DNA of 64,000 bases from Tetracentron sinense (lineage: Eukaryota > Streptophyta > Magnoliopsida > Trochodendrales > Trochodendraceae). Below are positions 23,015-36,017 of the stretch, piece after piece. Both the position numbers and the translations under genes were made by a program. Numbering within the stretch: the first letter of the stretch is position 1; the number at the start of each line of letters is the position of its first letter. The stretch covers positions 32,435,965 through 32,499,964 of the forward strand of contig CM026557.1 in the NCBI GenBank assembly GCA_015143295.1. Direction: 5' to 3'. Under the pieces are notes generated by a model. The model saw only the letters and a list, made by a program, of their open reading frames with translations. It did not search any database and was not told the origin of the DNA.

Positions 23015-26000
23015 TCAAGCAGCCATGCACTTCTCCCAAGTACCATACCTTGAGCTGAAGGTTCCTCCTCCACTCTGCTGGGCATACTCATCTACAACCG
23101 CACGAGCACACGAGTCCCAAGTCTTTGCCATATCCCCAAGTGACATGGGAGGTGGAAGTATCCGGAGTGATTTACTGAGCCTTAACCTTGCCTTGACCAA
23201 CAGATCTTCATACTCTTCTTTACTGTCACTGTAGTGCATGAGCCCAGATTTCAAGTTAAACGGGGACTAAGTTGATATTTGATGGTCAATATGCAAAATA
23301 TAAGGAAAAAGAAAGCAAGAAAATATATACCATGATAGTGAATGTACAAAAGGAAAACCAGTCTATACAAGAATGTCCCATTCTCTCACCTCATCAATGG
23401 CAATTTGTCTAAGAGTACAGGGGAACAATTCGGATAATCAGGGGGTACAAGCAACCGTAAGGGCATAATTGAAAACTGCACAATCATAAATAAGATAAGT
23501 ATAAAGGGTAATAATTATAAAGAAAAGATTAATCCATATACCATGATATTGATGAGGTTAAAGAATTCAAAAATGCAACCATTTGTACTGAAGCATAATG
23601 TGACTTTAAGTTTGGATTCAAAGTCGAGGCATGGAAGGAGCATTTGACAATAACTCCGTCTTCAGCTACTGCTGCCGATTCGGTGGAATCAACAACCTTG
23701 TCTACCACAGTATCTATTAACCGCTGATTTATATCCCTGATTTCTTCAGAGAGCGCATGGTTTGGCTGCAACAAGGGATTACCCATTAATTCGATATGTA
23801 GAAGCTAAATGGAAGAAAAATTATGGTCAAGATAACTAAAATGAACAAAAATATATTTCATATTGAAAGATCCTTATTTATATTTAAGGAGATTAATATA
23901 TGGGATGCCCTATACCTGCCCGTTTTGATGCATGAGATGATCGTTAATTGTATTTGGCATTTTTTACTTCAGTCACAGTGCTACCATTATACTAACTGTG
24001 CTCTTTATTTCTCAATTTGCAGTGGCATTCTGGTATTCTCTATGTATTATTCTAGTTTTAATCATCACTTTGACAATTTATAAATATCTACAATTAACAT
24101 ATAATATAAATCTTGGTCACCAAGGCTTTGCTTAAGCAATGCACATGCAGGGATCTCCTATCTCTGGGGCATTGCCTAGATGCTTTAACTACACTGATCT
24201 AGAATGAGCACGTATGAGGGATGAGAAGTAGCGTTAATAGGTGACCAGAATAGGTAGATCACTGTTCATTCAGATGCAATAGAGATCAATGACAGCATTA
24301 GTGATAGTGACGGCATCAGTTAGAAGGAGCTCTTTGATGCAGGTTGGCAGGTTTAAAAGAATGAGTGCAATGTGGGGTGAGGTAGTAAGAAATTTTTTGA
24401 AGACACTTTATTGCAATATTTAAACCTCAATAAAATCAAAGATGAAGCATCATTTTTGAAGGCAACCTAGATTGTTAGGAGAAGGGATGATGATGATGAT
24501 GATGATGGTGGTGATGATGACTGGATCATAAATCTGAGAAGTACATGTAGTAAAAGACATTATCATTACATATACAGGATAGAAAATTTTGTGGATACAT
24601 CTACATTTATTTTCTTCAGTAACTGCATATCTGGACGTCCCATTGATTTCCCAAAATTACCCAAGAATGAAGTCATTAACATTGATTTAAATAGTATAGT
24701 ATTCTCCTAAGATGTTGCTACTGTTATAGTAACATGTAATGGAACCTATAAATGTAAAACAAATTACAATGTTTTTGTTAGTTATTTTTTATTTATTCAA
24801 TTCTTTACCTTGCATAAGTTATGCCTTAAATTTCCTAATATTGTTTCGATATAGAAAGTTAACAAAAAGCATAAATTTGTCTCACTAAGTCTGACTTACT
24901 CATACCATCTGAGTAATTGGTATGAGTAAGTGCAAAATTGAAATACCCAGCGGAGTCGTCAAGCTATCAGTGACAGATTTTACACCATTCCAAATCGGGA
25001 AACCGTAATATGGAACAATGCAAAACTGTCTATTATGTTGCTGACACATATTCTAAAGAGGGAAAATAGGGGACCCTAGATCTACAATGGATAAGGCAAG
25101 CGGTGTCTTCAGAAATCTAGGTGAGGGATTCATTTGTGCCAAAGTGGGATAGAAAATCACATAAAGCATAGCCAGCCAGCAAGCAAGCACAAGGACACCC
25201 CATATAATACATGTAGATAATGATGACTACTGAATAGGCTCATATTTTATAGAACCCACTTCAGAATAAATTATTATTAAAGGGGTGTATGTATATGCAC
25301 GTAAGTATATTATGTACTGTATACTTTTCAACCCTAGAAATGATACTAATTTCTGTGCTTAACTTCTATCGATCTATTCAGTAAATTTATATTACTAATG
25401 CATGGGTAGAACCAAGGGGAGATTAGAATGTGATTGACTATAGTCTATAACCAGTGACGTGATCATAGTGAAATAGGATATTCACAATATAACCCTACTA
25501 CAGGATTCATCCCAAAATTTTGGAACCCAGATGGTTGTGTACCGAGGTATCTCGCCAGAGACCCTTTATAAAACCAAAGAGAACAAGCAATTGCTTCAGT
25601 TTGAATGGAAGAAACATAAGAAGGAATATCATACCTCAAGCTTGGGCCTCTTAATCCTAGACATTGCAGTTGACTCCAAGTCAGAGATTTCAAAACTATT
25701 TAACTGCTTGAAACTATCATTTAATCTGCCTGATGATGGCATGGGATCCAAGGGCATTGCACTTGTGAAGCGCCTCATTTTCTTTATTGCAGCACTTCCG
25801 TCTTGCAATATGAAGTTCCTTGGTTGCAAACGATAATTTATCCTATCCATTAAATAATCAGAAACAGAATCTCTAGATTCTGATCCTATTACCCTCTTAC
25901 TGATGGCTACAATGTCACTGATAGAGGCCCTGAATGCTTTAGGTGACATTGCTTTGACCTGAAAAAAAAACTAAAATTGCTCAGACTTGAACTATGGACG

Positions 26001-29000
26001 ACCAATTTTAATTTTTCTTTTTGGTACAAAGTTTCTATGCTTTCCCATGGGCTTGCCATTTTTAAACAGAGGGGTTTTGAACCCAAGACCTACATTCGTA
26101 GTGGGGGTTCCCTTAACCACCCTTTTACTTAAAAAAGAAGAAAACTCTGTCAAGTCATGCATGAATATATCACTGTGCACAACCAACAATTAGGATGCAA
26201 ATTAGAACTAACCACGTTCATTAAGCGCTCTAGAGGTTGTTCCGTGGCACTTGACTTCTGCCAATCTCGTTCTAATGAATTTGGCTGCTGCTGCGATCCC
26301 AAATCCTGATGCAACTGTGATGGAGGTGATTGAGGCTCAAACATCAATCGATGTTCTGATGGTAGTAATTGTTGTTGTTTCCCTTTCGTTGGCAAAGTAA
26401 ATGATGCCTGCTGAGTTTGTTGCTGCTGTGCTGCTGCAGCATTGGCTTGTTGTAGGATATGCATTGAATGCTGATGGGACTCCATTCGCAAAATGCCTGA
26501 TCGGAATCTAACAAATTCCTGCTGCTTTTGTGGTTCAAAAACATTAGTTCGTGAGCCCCACTGCTGCTGATTTAAATATGAGATATTGCTTTGCTGACCC
26601 TGCAAAGGTTGCTGCTGCTGCTGCATGTTTGACGGATTACAATGCTGGCCTAGCAACTTCTGTTGTTGCTTCTGCTGCTGATGTTGTTGCATGTTTGGGG
26701 AACTGCTTTGCTGCCCCAGTGGCTGAGTATGTTGAAGGCTTGATGCATTTGGTTGTTCCCCCATTAACTGTTGCTGATGTATTGCAGCTTGACGTTGGTG
26801 AAAAACAGGAGTGCACTGGTTCACAGATTGTTGAAACTGTTGTTGCTGGCCTACTAACTCATCTTGCTGAAGAAGAGTTGGTGTTGACTGCACGAACGAG
26901 GGCTGAATATTTCTCTGATGGATATTCTGCTTCAAAATCTGATGTTGCGACTGCCGCTGCTGGTACATGTACTGCTGTTGATTCTGAGACAGCTGTTGGG
27001 GTACAACATGCTGTGGATGCTGCTTTCCTTGCATCTGCCTCTGTGAATTGGAAAATATATATGACAGTGCACCTTGTTCCACTGAATTAACTACCATGTT
27101 CTGTGAAAATCCGGACATGTTTTGCAAGTTGGAGCTATGGTTAACAACATTTGGCATGGTTGTCTGAGTTAGACCAGTCACAGATAGTGGCGGTACGGAT
27201 GGAAAACTGGCAGAACTTTGTACTCCAGCAAATGCAGTTGGATTTTGAACACACTGGGATAACAGCGGCTGCTGTGCTTGAGACTGTTTAACCAAGGAGA
27301 TAGATAGTGACTTCCCTTGGTTTTGCACTTGGGACTGCATACTGTTCGATGCTATTTCAAATAAGAGCCAAAATAGACAAGTGAAATGAATTAACATTCA
27401 GAAAGATCAAGAAGAAAAAACATATAATCTGTAAATCAAATAACGAAACTAAGAACAATGTTAAATCATTGACTAGTTACATTTTAAATATTTTCAATTT
27501 TGTTTTTGAATTGGAGACATGATGGTCTTTAACGGGAAAAAGACAACCATACCATCTCTCCATGTCAAACAAGTAGATGTGTGAGACACAGTAATCCTAT
27601 GAAAAGGAAACGAACATACCTATGCAGAAATTGAGTTAAACGAAACAACTTATCATAGCCATCGTCTAGAAAAATATATATCTAAGTTTAATACAAGTGA
27701 AACAAAATAAAGATATAGAGTCGCAACAATCTACAAGCAATAAAGGTAAGCTTAAGTTTGTTGCCCTGCATGTTTAATGGATATATTATCCAATATTTCA
27801 CTTATTACATTGTGTAAATGGCACTTAACTCTTTCATATAGTTACCTGGATCCAGGGGATTTTGATTGCTACCAGCAGATTTTGATGGCAAGGAATTAGT
27901 CGCACCAGTACTCTGAGATTTGTCTTCTAGTTTCATCAACTTCATTGATATTATCTCCACATAGTCCCTCTGAAAGTTAGATCATGTAAATATTAATTTC
28001 TTCTGAATATTGAAGCTGCAAAAAAAGTCCTTAACAAGTTATAAGGATTAACTATGGATTTGACCTAAATAGTAAAGAGATAAGTTATGCTGCAACAAAT
28101 GAGAAAAAAAAACTTGCTCGGGATACATCAAGACCTTCCAAGTTCAACCCTAGCACTATGTTTATGGCTATGGCAATAGGATAATTAAAGTTATGGACAA
28201 GGATCTTATGTGATCACTATATTGCTCAGCACCCATCTACATACAGTTGGGGGTGCTAATGGATATTGATGCCCAACAGTAATATCAGGAATATACTAAC
28301 TAATACCATAGGTGCATGTCTTGGGAGCAGTTTTATTAATAACCTAGAGAAGCAGCTTCATCACCCTCCTAGCACAGATAGAGATGATGGCTTGAGCAAC
28401 ATCCTAACCCATGTGGTTATGAGTTCTTTTTTTCTATTTCGTTATGAGTTGTGACAGAAATTTAGAAGTGTCCAAGAATGTCAAGTGCAGATTACAAACA
28501 CTCAGAATTTAAGAGGATGAACAAGTTGACAGAAACATAGAGATAATTATATAGATTTGTACCTGGCTTGTGGCTGTATTATAAATTACATTCTCAAATG
28601 TCATGGCAATTTCCTTAAGACGGTGTAAATCCTTAAAGTTAAGACCCAGATATTGGCTCTTTAATGTCTCTAACCTGCTCATGTGAACCAGCAAGTTATA
28701 GAAATAAATGAAAATGGGATCATGTTGAAGCTATTAATAACAAACAGAAGCTCTCAATAAATAAACTAAGAAAAGAAAACTCATGGATGATACTAGTAAC
28801 AGCTCACAATATAAACGCCCAAAAAATGAATATATCCATGGAACTCTATCTAAAGTATGTAAATATAATGAAAATAGTTCTTAGGGAAAAATTACTTTAG
28901 CAAATGACTGATTAAACTTTTAGAGTTACAAAGGAAAAAAATTTCCCTCCTTAAGAACATAAGCTTCATTGCATCCTAGTACAAGTGTCCTTTACCGCAA

Positions 29001-30543
29001 GGATTCAGAATCCACCCAAATGCACCAGCATCTGGAAGGTAGTTAGAGCCATAGTTACCAGAGCAAGAAGCGAAAACGAGAAGCAAAGTGAAAGCGAGAA
29101 ACGGGAAGCGAGGCTCAAAAAAACCTTAGGAAACGAGAAGCGAGAAATGAGATATATTCTCCTCATTCCCATTATGTTATTATGAGTAGCTATATCTTTG
29201 ATTTTATTTTACATGAGATTTTTGTGAAAAAAGTAGATGCCTTAGGTTCCAAACCGACGATACTTGCTTAGAGTCTATACCCCTAGGCTATAGACTATGG
29301 TCTATCCCATTACTTCACACATATAGCTCCTTTTGATCTTAAATGAAACGTGATGGAAACGAGCTTCCTAAGAAGCGAGTTTCCTAGGAAGCGAATTTGT
29401 CTAAGGAAGCGAGTCTGAGAAACGAGCTTCCGGGGAAGCAAGCTTCCCACTCTGTACATAGCTTCCCTACAACAATGGTTAGAGCAGTGTCACCGCATGG
29501 CTTCATTCCAAATTTTTGGGGAAGAAAATCATAGATATTTTACCTTCAATCCATGTGATTACACATATGAAGTCCTCGAAATAAGGTATTGCCTTTGAAG
29601 ATTACACTTATGTTGCTTTTGAGTTTTGAAATATATATTAACTCAAAGTAGCTTCACAAAAGTCAAAACCCATTGAGCATACTTCCCTTGCACAATGCAA
29701 AAGAGAACATCAAATTTCCTTCCACATTGGACAAGGCTCTACGAAAGCCTACATGCTAATATTTCCCCAATTATTGCCATTGAAAGTAAATTTCAGCAAC
29801 TATGAGATGAGAGGTTCCCAGGTTTGAGTTGTGCTAGCTCCAGACCTAATAAGTCAAAAAACATTCCATGGACACAGGGTGGGTGTAACACGTGGTGTTG
29901 CTAGGGAGAAGATTTGATAATTGTTGCCACCACCTTCCTTCTGGGGAAGACTGCGACTGATGCTAGCATTTTTGTCCTAGTTTCTCTTTCCCATATCCCA
30001 GGTGATAAAACTAATGACAAAAATATTAGCTGAGTGCAACACCAGGACTACTAGCAGACCATTAACCTATTGGCGTACCTTTGTTTCCACATTCCATATC
30101 TTCTGAACTTTGCATGCAAACCCTAGCAATCCTCACTTCTCAATGACCCAAATGATCATGGGAAAAAAATTCTCCCTTACGGTCCATTCTTTTGCTAAGA
30201 CATATAAAGTCCGGCACTTTGCAAGTTTTGTAATTTGAAAATATGCATTTTCTATTGAGAACTAGATGTATCGTGCTTTTCATCTCTTGGGTTGCAATTC
30301 CCGTAAGACTTTAAATGCAGCAAAGTGAATGATTTCAGGTTTCATGAAAATGATAAGATTTGAAATCTCACCATGGTAAGAATTAATTTTGTTAGAAACC
30401 TTGACAAAGTGACTCAAATTTCCTAGCAACTAGCATGAAAAAGTGCAAAGTGTCAAGCTTTATAAGTCTCTCTCAGCATCAGCATAAGAACGGACCCTAA
30501 ATGTTTTGTGTGTCTTTTATCAATTAACAGTCATCAAGTTTAT

Positions 30544-30575
<32 letters not shown>

Positions 30576-33208
30576 GTATATAACATGTTAGTGTCAACCA
30601 TCAACCTATTCTATGATACCATAGAACTTCTTATGAAACAAAGAACGTCTCCAAAAACATAATTGAAGTTAGTAATCCTCGACCTTCATTTCCCGAGCAG
30701 AACTACATAGAGATTTCTTTGCTCTTTAATCCTTAGGCCACCTTAATTCAGAGAGATCAATAGACCTCCATCCAATCCACTAGACATACTTTTTTTTTTC
30801 CCAAAATCACTTGTCTTCTTCTTTTCCAATCATCTAGATCACAACATACTCAAAATCATAACATTTTATCAAGTAGATGTAACCAACCATTTACTCCTTG
30901 AGCAAATTCCCGCATTATTAAGTAAGAAGTATCACAAAAATAGATTGATAGAATGATAGGGTATGAACCCAAGTTTGATCTTTTGATTGGAGATCAACCA
31001 CCTATTAATCCTTTGATTGGGGATTAGCCACCAAAACTCTTAGAGAATTTATTGATAAAATGCATGATCAATTCTACTACATTGTTTGGTTTATATAGAA
31101 AAAGGGAAAAGACTCCTAATAGCAACCGACTTCCTAATGTGGTGACTGACTAAATAAGACTCGTACTAACAATAGACTTCTTCTAATAATAGAATCCTAA
31201 TAGTAGCAGCTTCCTAACATCCTACCCCCCTTAAAACAGGGCTTGTCCTCAAGCCTGAAAATCCAGAAATCGAACGCGAAAACTGTCATAATCTTCCCAT
31301 GTTGCTTTGTTTGCTGGGTGATTCTTCCATTTGATTAGATAGCAAGTGACGGCCTGATTATGGTGTCGAATTAGGACACGGTCCAATACCTTCTCTGGGG
31401 TCCAAGATAGTCGTATCAAGCACAGTGAATGCCATATCCAATAGTAAAAGGTGTGATTTTTGACATTGGTGACCCGGCTTAAGTTTCGTCACAATTGAAA
31501 CATAAGCACTTTTCGTGGCGTTCTTTCTGTTCTAGTCAAAAGAGGCGTTTTATGCCCGGAGGAAGGGATGGAGCAAAAGTAGAGAATTTCCCGGTGGAAG
31601 GTGCTGCCGGAGGATTGAAAGGAGGCGGATATACTCCTTAAGAAGGCTGCGGAAAGGCTGAAGTGGCAAGTGCATCATCTTGGTATAGAGCCAATTCGAA
31701 AGCCTGGGCGATGCTGACAAGTCGAAATAAGCGAACACCTGCCTGAATATTGGGACGAAGGCCAGACAAAAATATGCTAATTTGATGTGGCTCTAATAAG
31801 AAGGCAAAATAAGTTGGATAGCTTCTCAAAGGCAGTTATATATTCGCGTACTGTACCAGATTGACTTAACTTGGATAGAGAACTGCAAGGATTAAGGTGT
31901 TGTCAAGACTCGAAATGAGAGCATATAGTTTTGGAAAATTGTGGCCAGGAAAGCACACCGAGGAGATTGATGGATCCAACGATACCATGAGATAGCGTCG
32001 CCTTGAAGGTGGACGGCTACAAGAGGCACCATCTGATCAGCGGGAACAACATTGAGGGTATAATATTGCTCTGCTTGAAAAAGCCAACTCTCAAGATCGG
32101 TTCCACTAAACTTGGGAAAGTCGATGCAGAGAGTTTTTCCATGGATATGAGGGCCATGGTTCTGGGTGGGTGGGTTGGGTTGTGAATTGGGGCCGTGGTG
32201 GGGGTGGGCAAGGGCATCTTGGAGCATGGTGGATATTGCATCCATACGGTTGTTGAGGGAGGTGATTTGAGTATCCATGCAGGTAGAGAGTTCCTTAACC
32301 TCGGTTTCAAGCTCTTTGAGAGTCATGGTGATGCGTTGTGGAAGTAATGAAAAACGATGATGATGATGGGGGCGAAAGAGAAAAGGAAAAAAAAATTGGC
32401 TCGGAATCGAATGGCTCTGATACCATATGATAGGGTATGAACCCAAGTTTGATCTTTTGATTGGAGATCAACCACCTATTAATCCTTTGATTGGGGATTA
32501 GCCACCGAAACTCTTAAGAGAATTTATTGATAAAAGGTATGATCAATTCTACTACATTGTTTGGTTTATATAGAAAAAGGGAAAAGACTCCTAATAGCAA
32601 CCAACTTCCTAATGTGGTGATTGACTAAATAAGACTCGTATTAACAATAGACTTCTTCTAATAATAGAATCCTAATAGTAGCAGTTTCCTAACATAGAAC
32701 AGTTTAAGAAAACAAGTGCCTAATGTTTATAAAACCCTTATAATTGACTCAAGAAGTGCCTCCGCTGATACATAATTCTATGTTGATTCATCTAAACGAC
32801 TTTACAAGAAACTTGGGATTTGTTCATCATCTGCATTATCAACAGAGATAGAGAACTTACACTTTATTCACAATCTTCTCTCGAGCATAGGGTTTCAGTA
32901 GGGTTCTCCAATCGCTAGAGTTCATCCCGTTCAGCAGATCTCCAGTTGCTGTTATCCCATCGAATTCAAACCAAAAATACAAAATTCAATTCAAGATTAC
33001 AAGAAAATGTAATGGGGACATTATGGAATGATCAAAGACACAAAAGAATTAGAAACAGAAAAAAGAAGGGGAAATTATAAAGAACAGGAAGACAGGATAA
33101 ACCGTAGAAAAACCCTAGAAACAACGACTAAACCTTCAGAAAACTGAAGAACATTGAAGAAACAAGAGAGTTGAATCCCTAGATACCTGTAATCTGATCA
33201 ATAACCAT
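23015..33208 (-). CDS. MED15: MED15-like Mediator tail subunit with KIX domain
   Basis: Nine coding exons can be read on the minus strand: 33208-33187, 32948-32861, 28674-28563, 27969-27846, 27351-26213, 25958-25635, 23765-23580, 23475-23390 and 23228-23015 (TGA). All borders are GT..AG and all phases agree, giving 2,295 nt or 764 residues. Residues about 18-97 form the KIX domain (SSDWRTLLKPYAREKIVNK; NVIYNTATSQRDYVEIISMK), which binds activators. Residues about 140-480 are glutamine-rich. The C-terminal third (KAMSPKAFRASISDI; DGSAAIKKMRRFTSAMPL; MSLGDMAKTWDSCARAVV; QQSGGGTFSSRYGTWEKC) is the conserved plant MED15 tail. MED15 joins the Mediator tail in the nucleus and relays activators to RNA polymerase II. 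Arabidopsis MED15a is roughly 1,300 residues, so this copy is short, mainly in the middle. The start may instead be the ATG at 32925 (MNSSDWRT); the paralogue at 1356 lacks an ATG in its first exon. Intron 2 (4.2 kb) holds a retroelement. Confidence 0.85.
24487..24521. repeat. (GAT)n microsatellite in a MED15 intron
   Basis: About eleven GAT/GGT triplets lie in the intron between 23766 and 25634. The rest of that 1.9-kb intron shows no coding or clear transposon. Confidence 0.7.
29046..29464. mobile_element. MITE-like element in MED15 intron 2
   Basis: The ends are imperfect inverted repeats: AGCCATAGTTACCAGAGCAA on the left, and on the complement of the right AGCTATGTACAGAGTGGGAA. The interior is packed with GAAGCGAGAAACGAG-like words on the left and GCGAGTTTCCTAGGAAGCG words on the right. 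No coding. Family uncertain (hAT-like). Confidence 0.4.
29800..29990. repeat. Dispersed short repeat, second copy
   Basis: Matches 2240-2445 in the same order of words (GTGGTGTTGCTAGG, CCACCACCTTCC, GATGCTAGCATTT). It lies in MED15 intron 2. The left flank CCCAGGTTTGAGTT resembles a Pol III B box, which hints at a SINE but does not prove it. Confidence 0.4.
30542..30577. repeat. (AC)n(AT)n microsatellite
   Basis: A run of CA dinucleotides passes directly into TA dinucleotides inside MED15 intron 2. Confidence 0.8.
30954..32694 (-). mobile_element. Young two-LTR Gypsy retroelement without pol, in MED15 intron 2
   Basis: Two direct LTRs, 32428-32694 (5') and 30954-31219 (3'), differ by about seven substitutions and one indel in 267 bp (about 97% identity). 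TAGAA flanks the element on both sides (30949-30953 and 32695-32699). A primer-binding site TGGTATCAGAGCC lies next to the 5' LTR (about 32412-32425) and a purine tract GGGGGGTAGGA next to the 3' LTR (31220-31240). The interior encodes only a Gypsy-type gag part (LCIDFPKFSGTDLESWLFQA near 32130). Protease, RT and integrase are absent, so it would have relied on others. At usual plant LTR rates the divergence suggests one to two million years. The gag is broken. Confidence 0.88.
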
Positions 33209-33606
33209 TTCTATCTTTCGTTGCAGAGCTTTGAAATTCAAAAGTTTGAATTTTTGGCAATTTTTCTTTTCCTGGGAAGCCTCGAAAATTGTTCGTTAGG
33301 TTATTTCTGTTCTAGATTCAAGGGGAAGAGATACGGTTATAATGGGATACGGTTATAATGGGAACTTAAGTCTAATCTGTTGTAGAATGTGCTACAAGGA
33401 TCTCCTGTGGGCACAAATCTATTATGCCACGTACTCTTCGGAGGACGCCTTCTCTTGGCGTAATGTTTAATTTTTTAACTTTATGAAAAGGTCCGTATGT
33501 TTCCACTTAAGTTCCAACCAAGAAAAACTATAAATATTATATTTTTTTTATTAAATGACAAATCTAACTTTTATTTTTCTGAACTTGTTAATTTTGATTG
33601 GCTCAT

Positions 33607-33940
33607 AATCCTCTCCAGTTATAACTGGACTCAAGATAGTCCAGTTACGCTCCTGAGGTCGCCATGTGTCTCTTTTGACACCTCTTAACTGTGGTTAAGA
33701 GTCACCCACCCCTAGGGTTCACCCACATATCCTTGGTTTTTTTAAAAAGTTATTGAAAAAAAAGTAACCGTAGGAGTTAGTGAATTTTAACCTGGGTTAA
33801 ATTTCTTTTTTTAATATTTTTAAAAAAACCAAGGATAGGTGGGTGAATCTTAACTATAGTTAAGAAGTGTCAAAAGGGACACGTGGGAGTGTTAATGGCG
33901 TAACTGGACTCCCCCGAGTCTATTACAATTGGAGAGAATC
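33607..33940. mobile_element. Foldback MITE with long inverted repeats
   Basis: Arms of about 150 bp are inverted copies: left CCTCTCCAGTTATAACTGGA, GTCCAGTTACGC and TTTTGACACCTCTTAACTGT; the right arm repeats them on the complement (TTCTCTCCAATTGTAATAGA, GTCCAGTTACGCC, TTTTGACACTTCTTAACTAT). The centre is AT-rich. It is the fullest member of the family also seen at 735-830, 22715-22950 and 38712-38790. It lies about 250 bp upstream of the MED15 first exon. Confidence 0.7.
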
Positions 33941-34607
33941 ACAAGTCTTTTTTTATTTTATCTGGAAAACTAATTAGGCCAGAGTTAGGGTTGTTTTAAA
34001 AGATATCCTCAACTTGATCTAATATCTTTCTTTTCTAATACTAGTGGGTCACACGTGCGATGCACATGGGAGAGGGGAGGGGGAGAGAGACTAGAAAGAG
34101 GTGCCCTAGTGAGACTATATCGACCCGAATTTTCAGAAGAAAATCCTGAGGTCAGGATGACCTCTAATTAAGTAGGACAAATTAAAGATCAGTAATCTTA
34201 AATATTAGGGCATCACTTTCCCTAATCATAATCCGTAGAATCCCGATAAATTTTTTGGGTTTAACCGTGGGTTCTGGTTCTTAGATTCGGTGTCTGATAA
34301 TTACCTGTAATACTAGGAGATACCCTCTGGTATTCTCTCACTGTGTGTCGGTCAGCTATCCGGACGATTTCCTGTCGTGTCGGCTCTGTCATGCGTCGGT
34401 TTGCGGAACCGCGATGCATTTAGTATCCAAAACCTAGGAAATCCGTAGGGATTTGATTTTATGTTGGTCCTTAGTGTTTATCAGTAAAACGTAGTATTTT
34501 CCTTCGAAACTCACACGCCGCGTGTCGATTGGCTGTCTGGATGACTATCTGTCGTTTCGGTCCTATCGTACATTGAACTGCGAAACCTTGACGATGCACG
34601 TCCAGAC

Positions 34608-35457
34608 CATAGTTAGCGATTCGGCATACGGTAAAAATTCGGTACGGAAATTATTCGAGTATAATTCGGAATTTGCATTCAATAGTTCGATTAAAAACTC
34701 AAGTCGTCAAAAGTACAATACAAAATTAATTCAAGCCAATACTCAATAATTTGTTGAAAAATTTGTCTAAATATATACAATTACATATATAAAATTTCTA
34801 AGATAATGCATTAAATCTTTACCTCATATTACAGAAAATGAAAATAAGAAGTGCAATTGGAGAATTAGAGAGAGAGAGTCGAACTTGGAAGAGAGATAGG
34901 AGATTAAGAGAGAAAGAGAGAGAGTCGCTCTTGGAAGGGAGAGTGGTAGTTGTTGGTGTTGACAATACTATAAAGTTGGATACTTGGTCCTCAACTACTA
35001 GCGGTTGGTTGTGCCATTGTGACAAGTGACGATTGTGAAATAGTTAGGGTTTGAGATTTAGAGAGGGAAAAAGATTGAGAAAAAATAAGGAGACTAAGTA
35101 ATGACTAATGAGTGCTTCATGACTGGTGGCTGACGACTATTAGTGACGTTATGACCAATAAGATAAGGATTAAGGTTAGAGATTGAGAAAAAGAAAGAAA
35201 TAAAAAGAAAGAGAGTTACAAGCGCATGCAAGAAGGAAGAAAGAGGATTTGAGATTTATCTTACGGGTTATATATATATATATTATTCGCGAATAAGTGT
35301 GAACGATTCGCGAATAATTCGCGTATAATTCGTCTTACTTAAAAAATTCGCAAATGTTTATTTAGCTTTGATTAATACGGATGAATTATACATATGATTC
35401 GTTATAAGTATTATTCGTATATAATTCGCGTATAATACGCGAATTTACTAACTATAG
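34608..35457. mobile_element. hAT-like non-autonomous element
   Basis: Ends are CATAGTTAG on the left and, on the complement, CTATAGTTAG on the right. Flanks GTCCAGAC (34600-34607) and GCCCAGAC (35457-35464) look like an 8-bp target duplication with one change. The interior has many AATTCGCGTATAATTCG-like words near both ends. No transposase coding is seen. Confidence 0.55.
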
Positions 35458-36017
35458 CCCAGACAATCGGTTGTCTGGATGACTGTCTGTCATTCCGGAT
35501 TTAGTGTTTATTATCAAAACTCGATATTTTTCCTCGAAATTTGCAAAGCGGGTGTCGGACTACCCTGAGTACGGTCACCTGTCATCTCGGCACCATCGCA
35601 CATCGTCTCACAAAGATACAAGGTAATAGGTACGAAAAATAGAAGAAATTGTTGATATCGGGTCAACTAGTCAACCACCCCGTCAACGCGGCCCAAGTGC
35701 ATCACATGGCCTATGCCATGTGGCACCACATAGGCACCTCCCTTGCCTATATAAGGAGGGTTCCCCCCTCATTTTATCATTCACTCCCAAAGGGTAGAAA
35801 CCCTGCATGAGAATTTCTTGAGAGAGAAAGAGGAGAGAGATTAGAGAGAGAGTAGAGAGAGAGAAGAAGGTCTACCTTGGGGTTTGTCGATGTTCCGGAC
35901 GCAACCACGACATCCGTTTTTCCATCTGGAGCCTCTAGACACGCGTGGGAGGTAAAATATTCTCTCTTTTCTATTATCCCTATTATATGTTATTGTTATG
36001 TATCATCCTTGATGACA

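Noticed and set aside
25531-25836. Plus-strand 101-codon open frame
   Set aside because: Antisense of MED15 exon 6; the minus-strand reading has clear MED15 homology and splice sites.
26030-26150. tRNA-like or SINE-like segment (GGGGTTTTGAACCCAAGACC)
   Set aside because: It resembles a B box, but no A box, cloverleaf or A-tail is apparent; too weak to call.
26551-27090. Plus-strand 179-codon open frame rich in alanine and valine
   Set aside because: It is the antisense shadow of the CAG/CAA-rich MED15 exon, where glutamine codons read backwards become Ala/Val/Cys codons and stops are rare.
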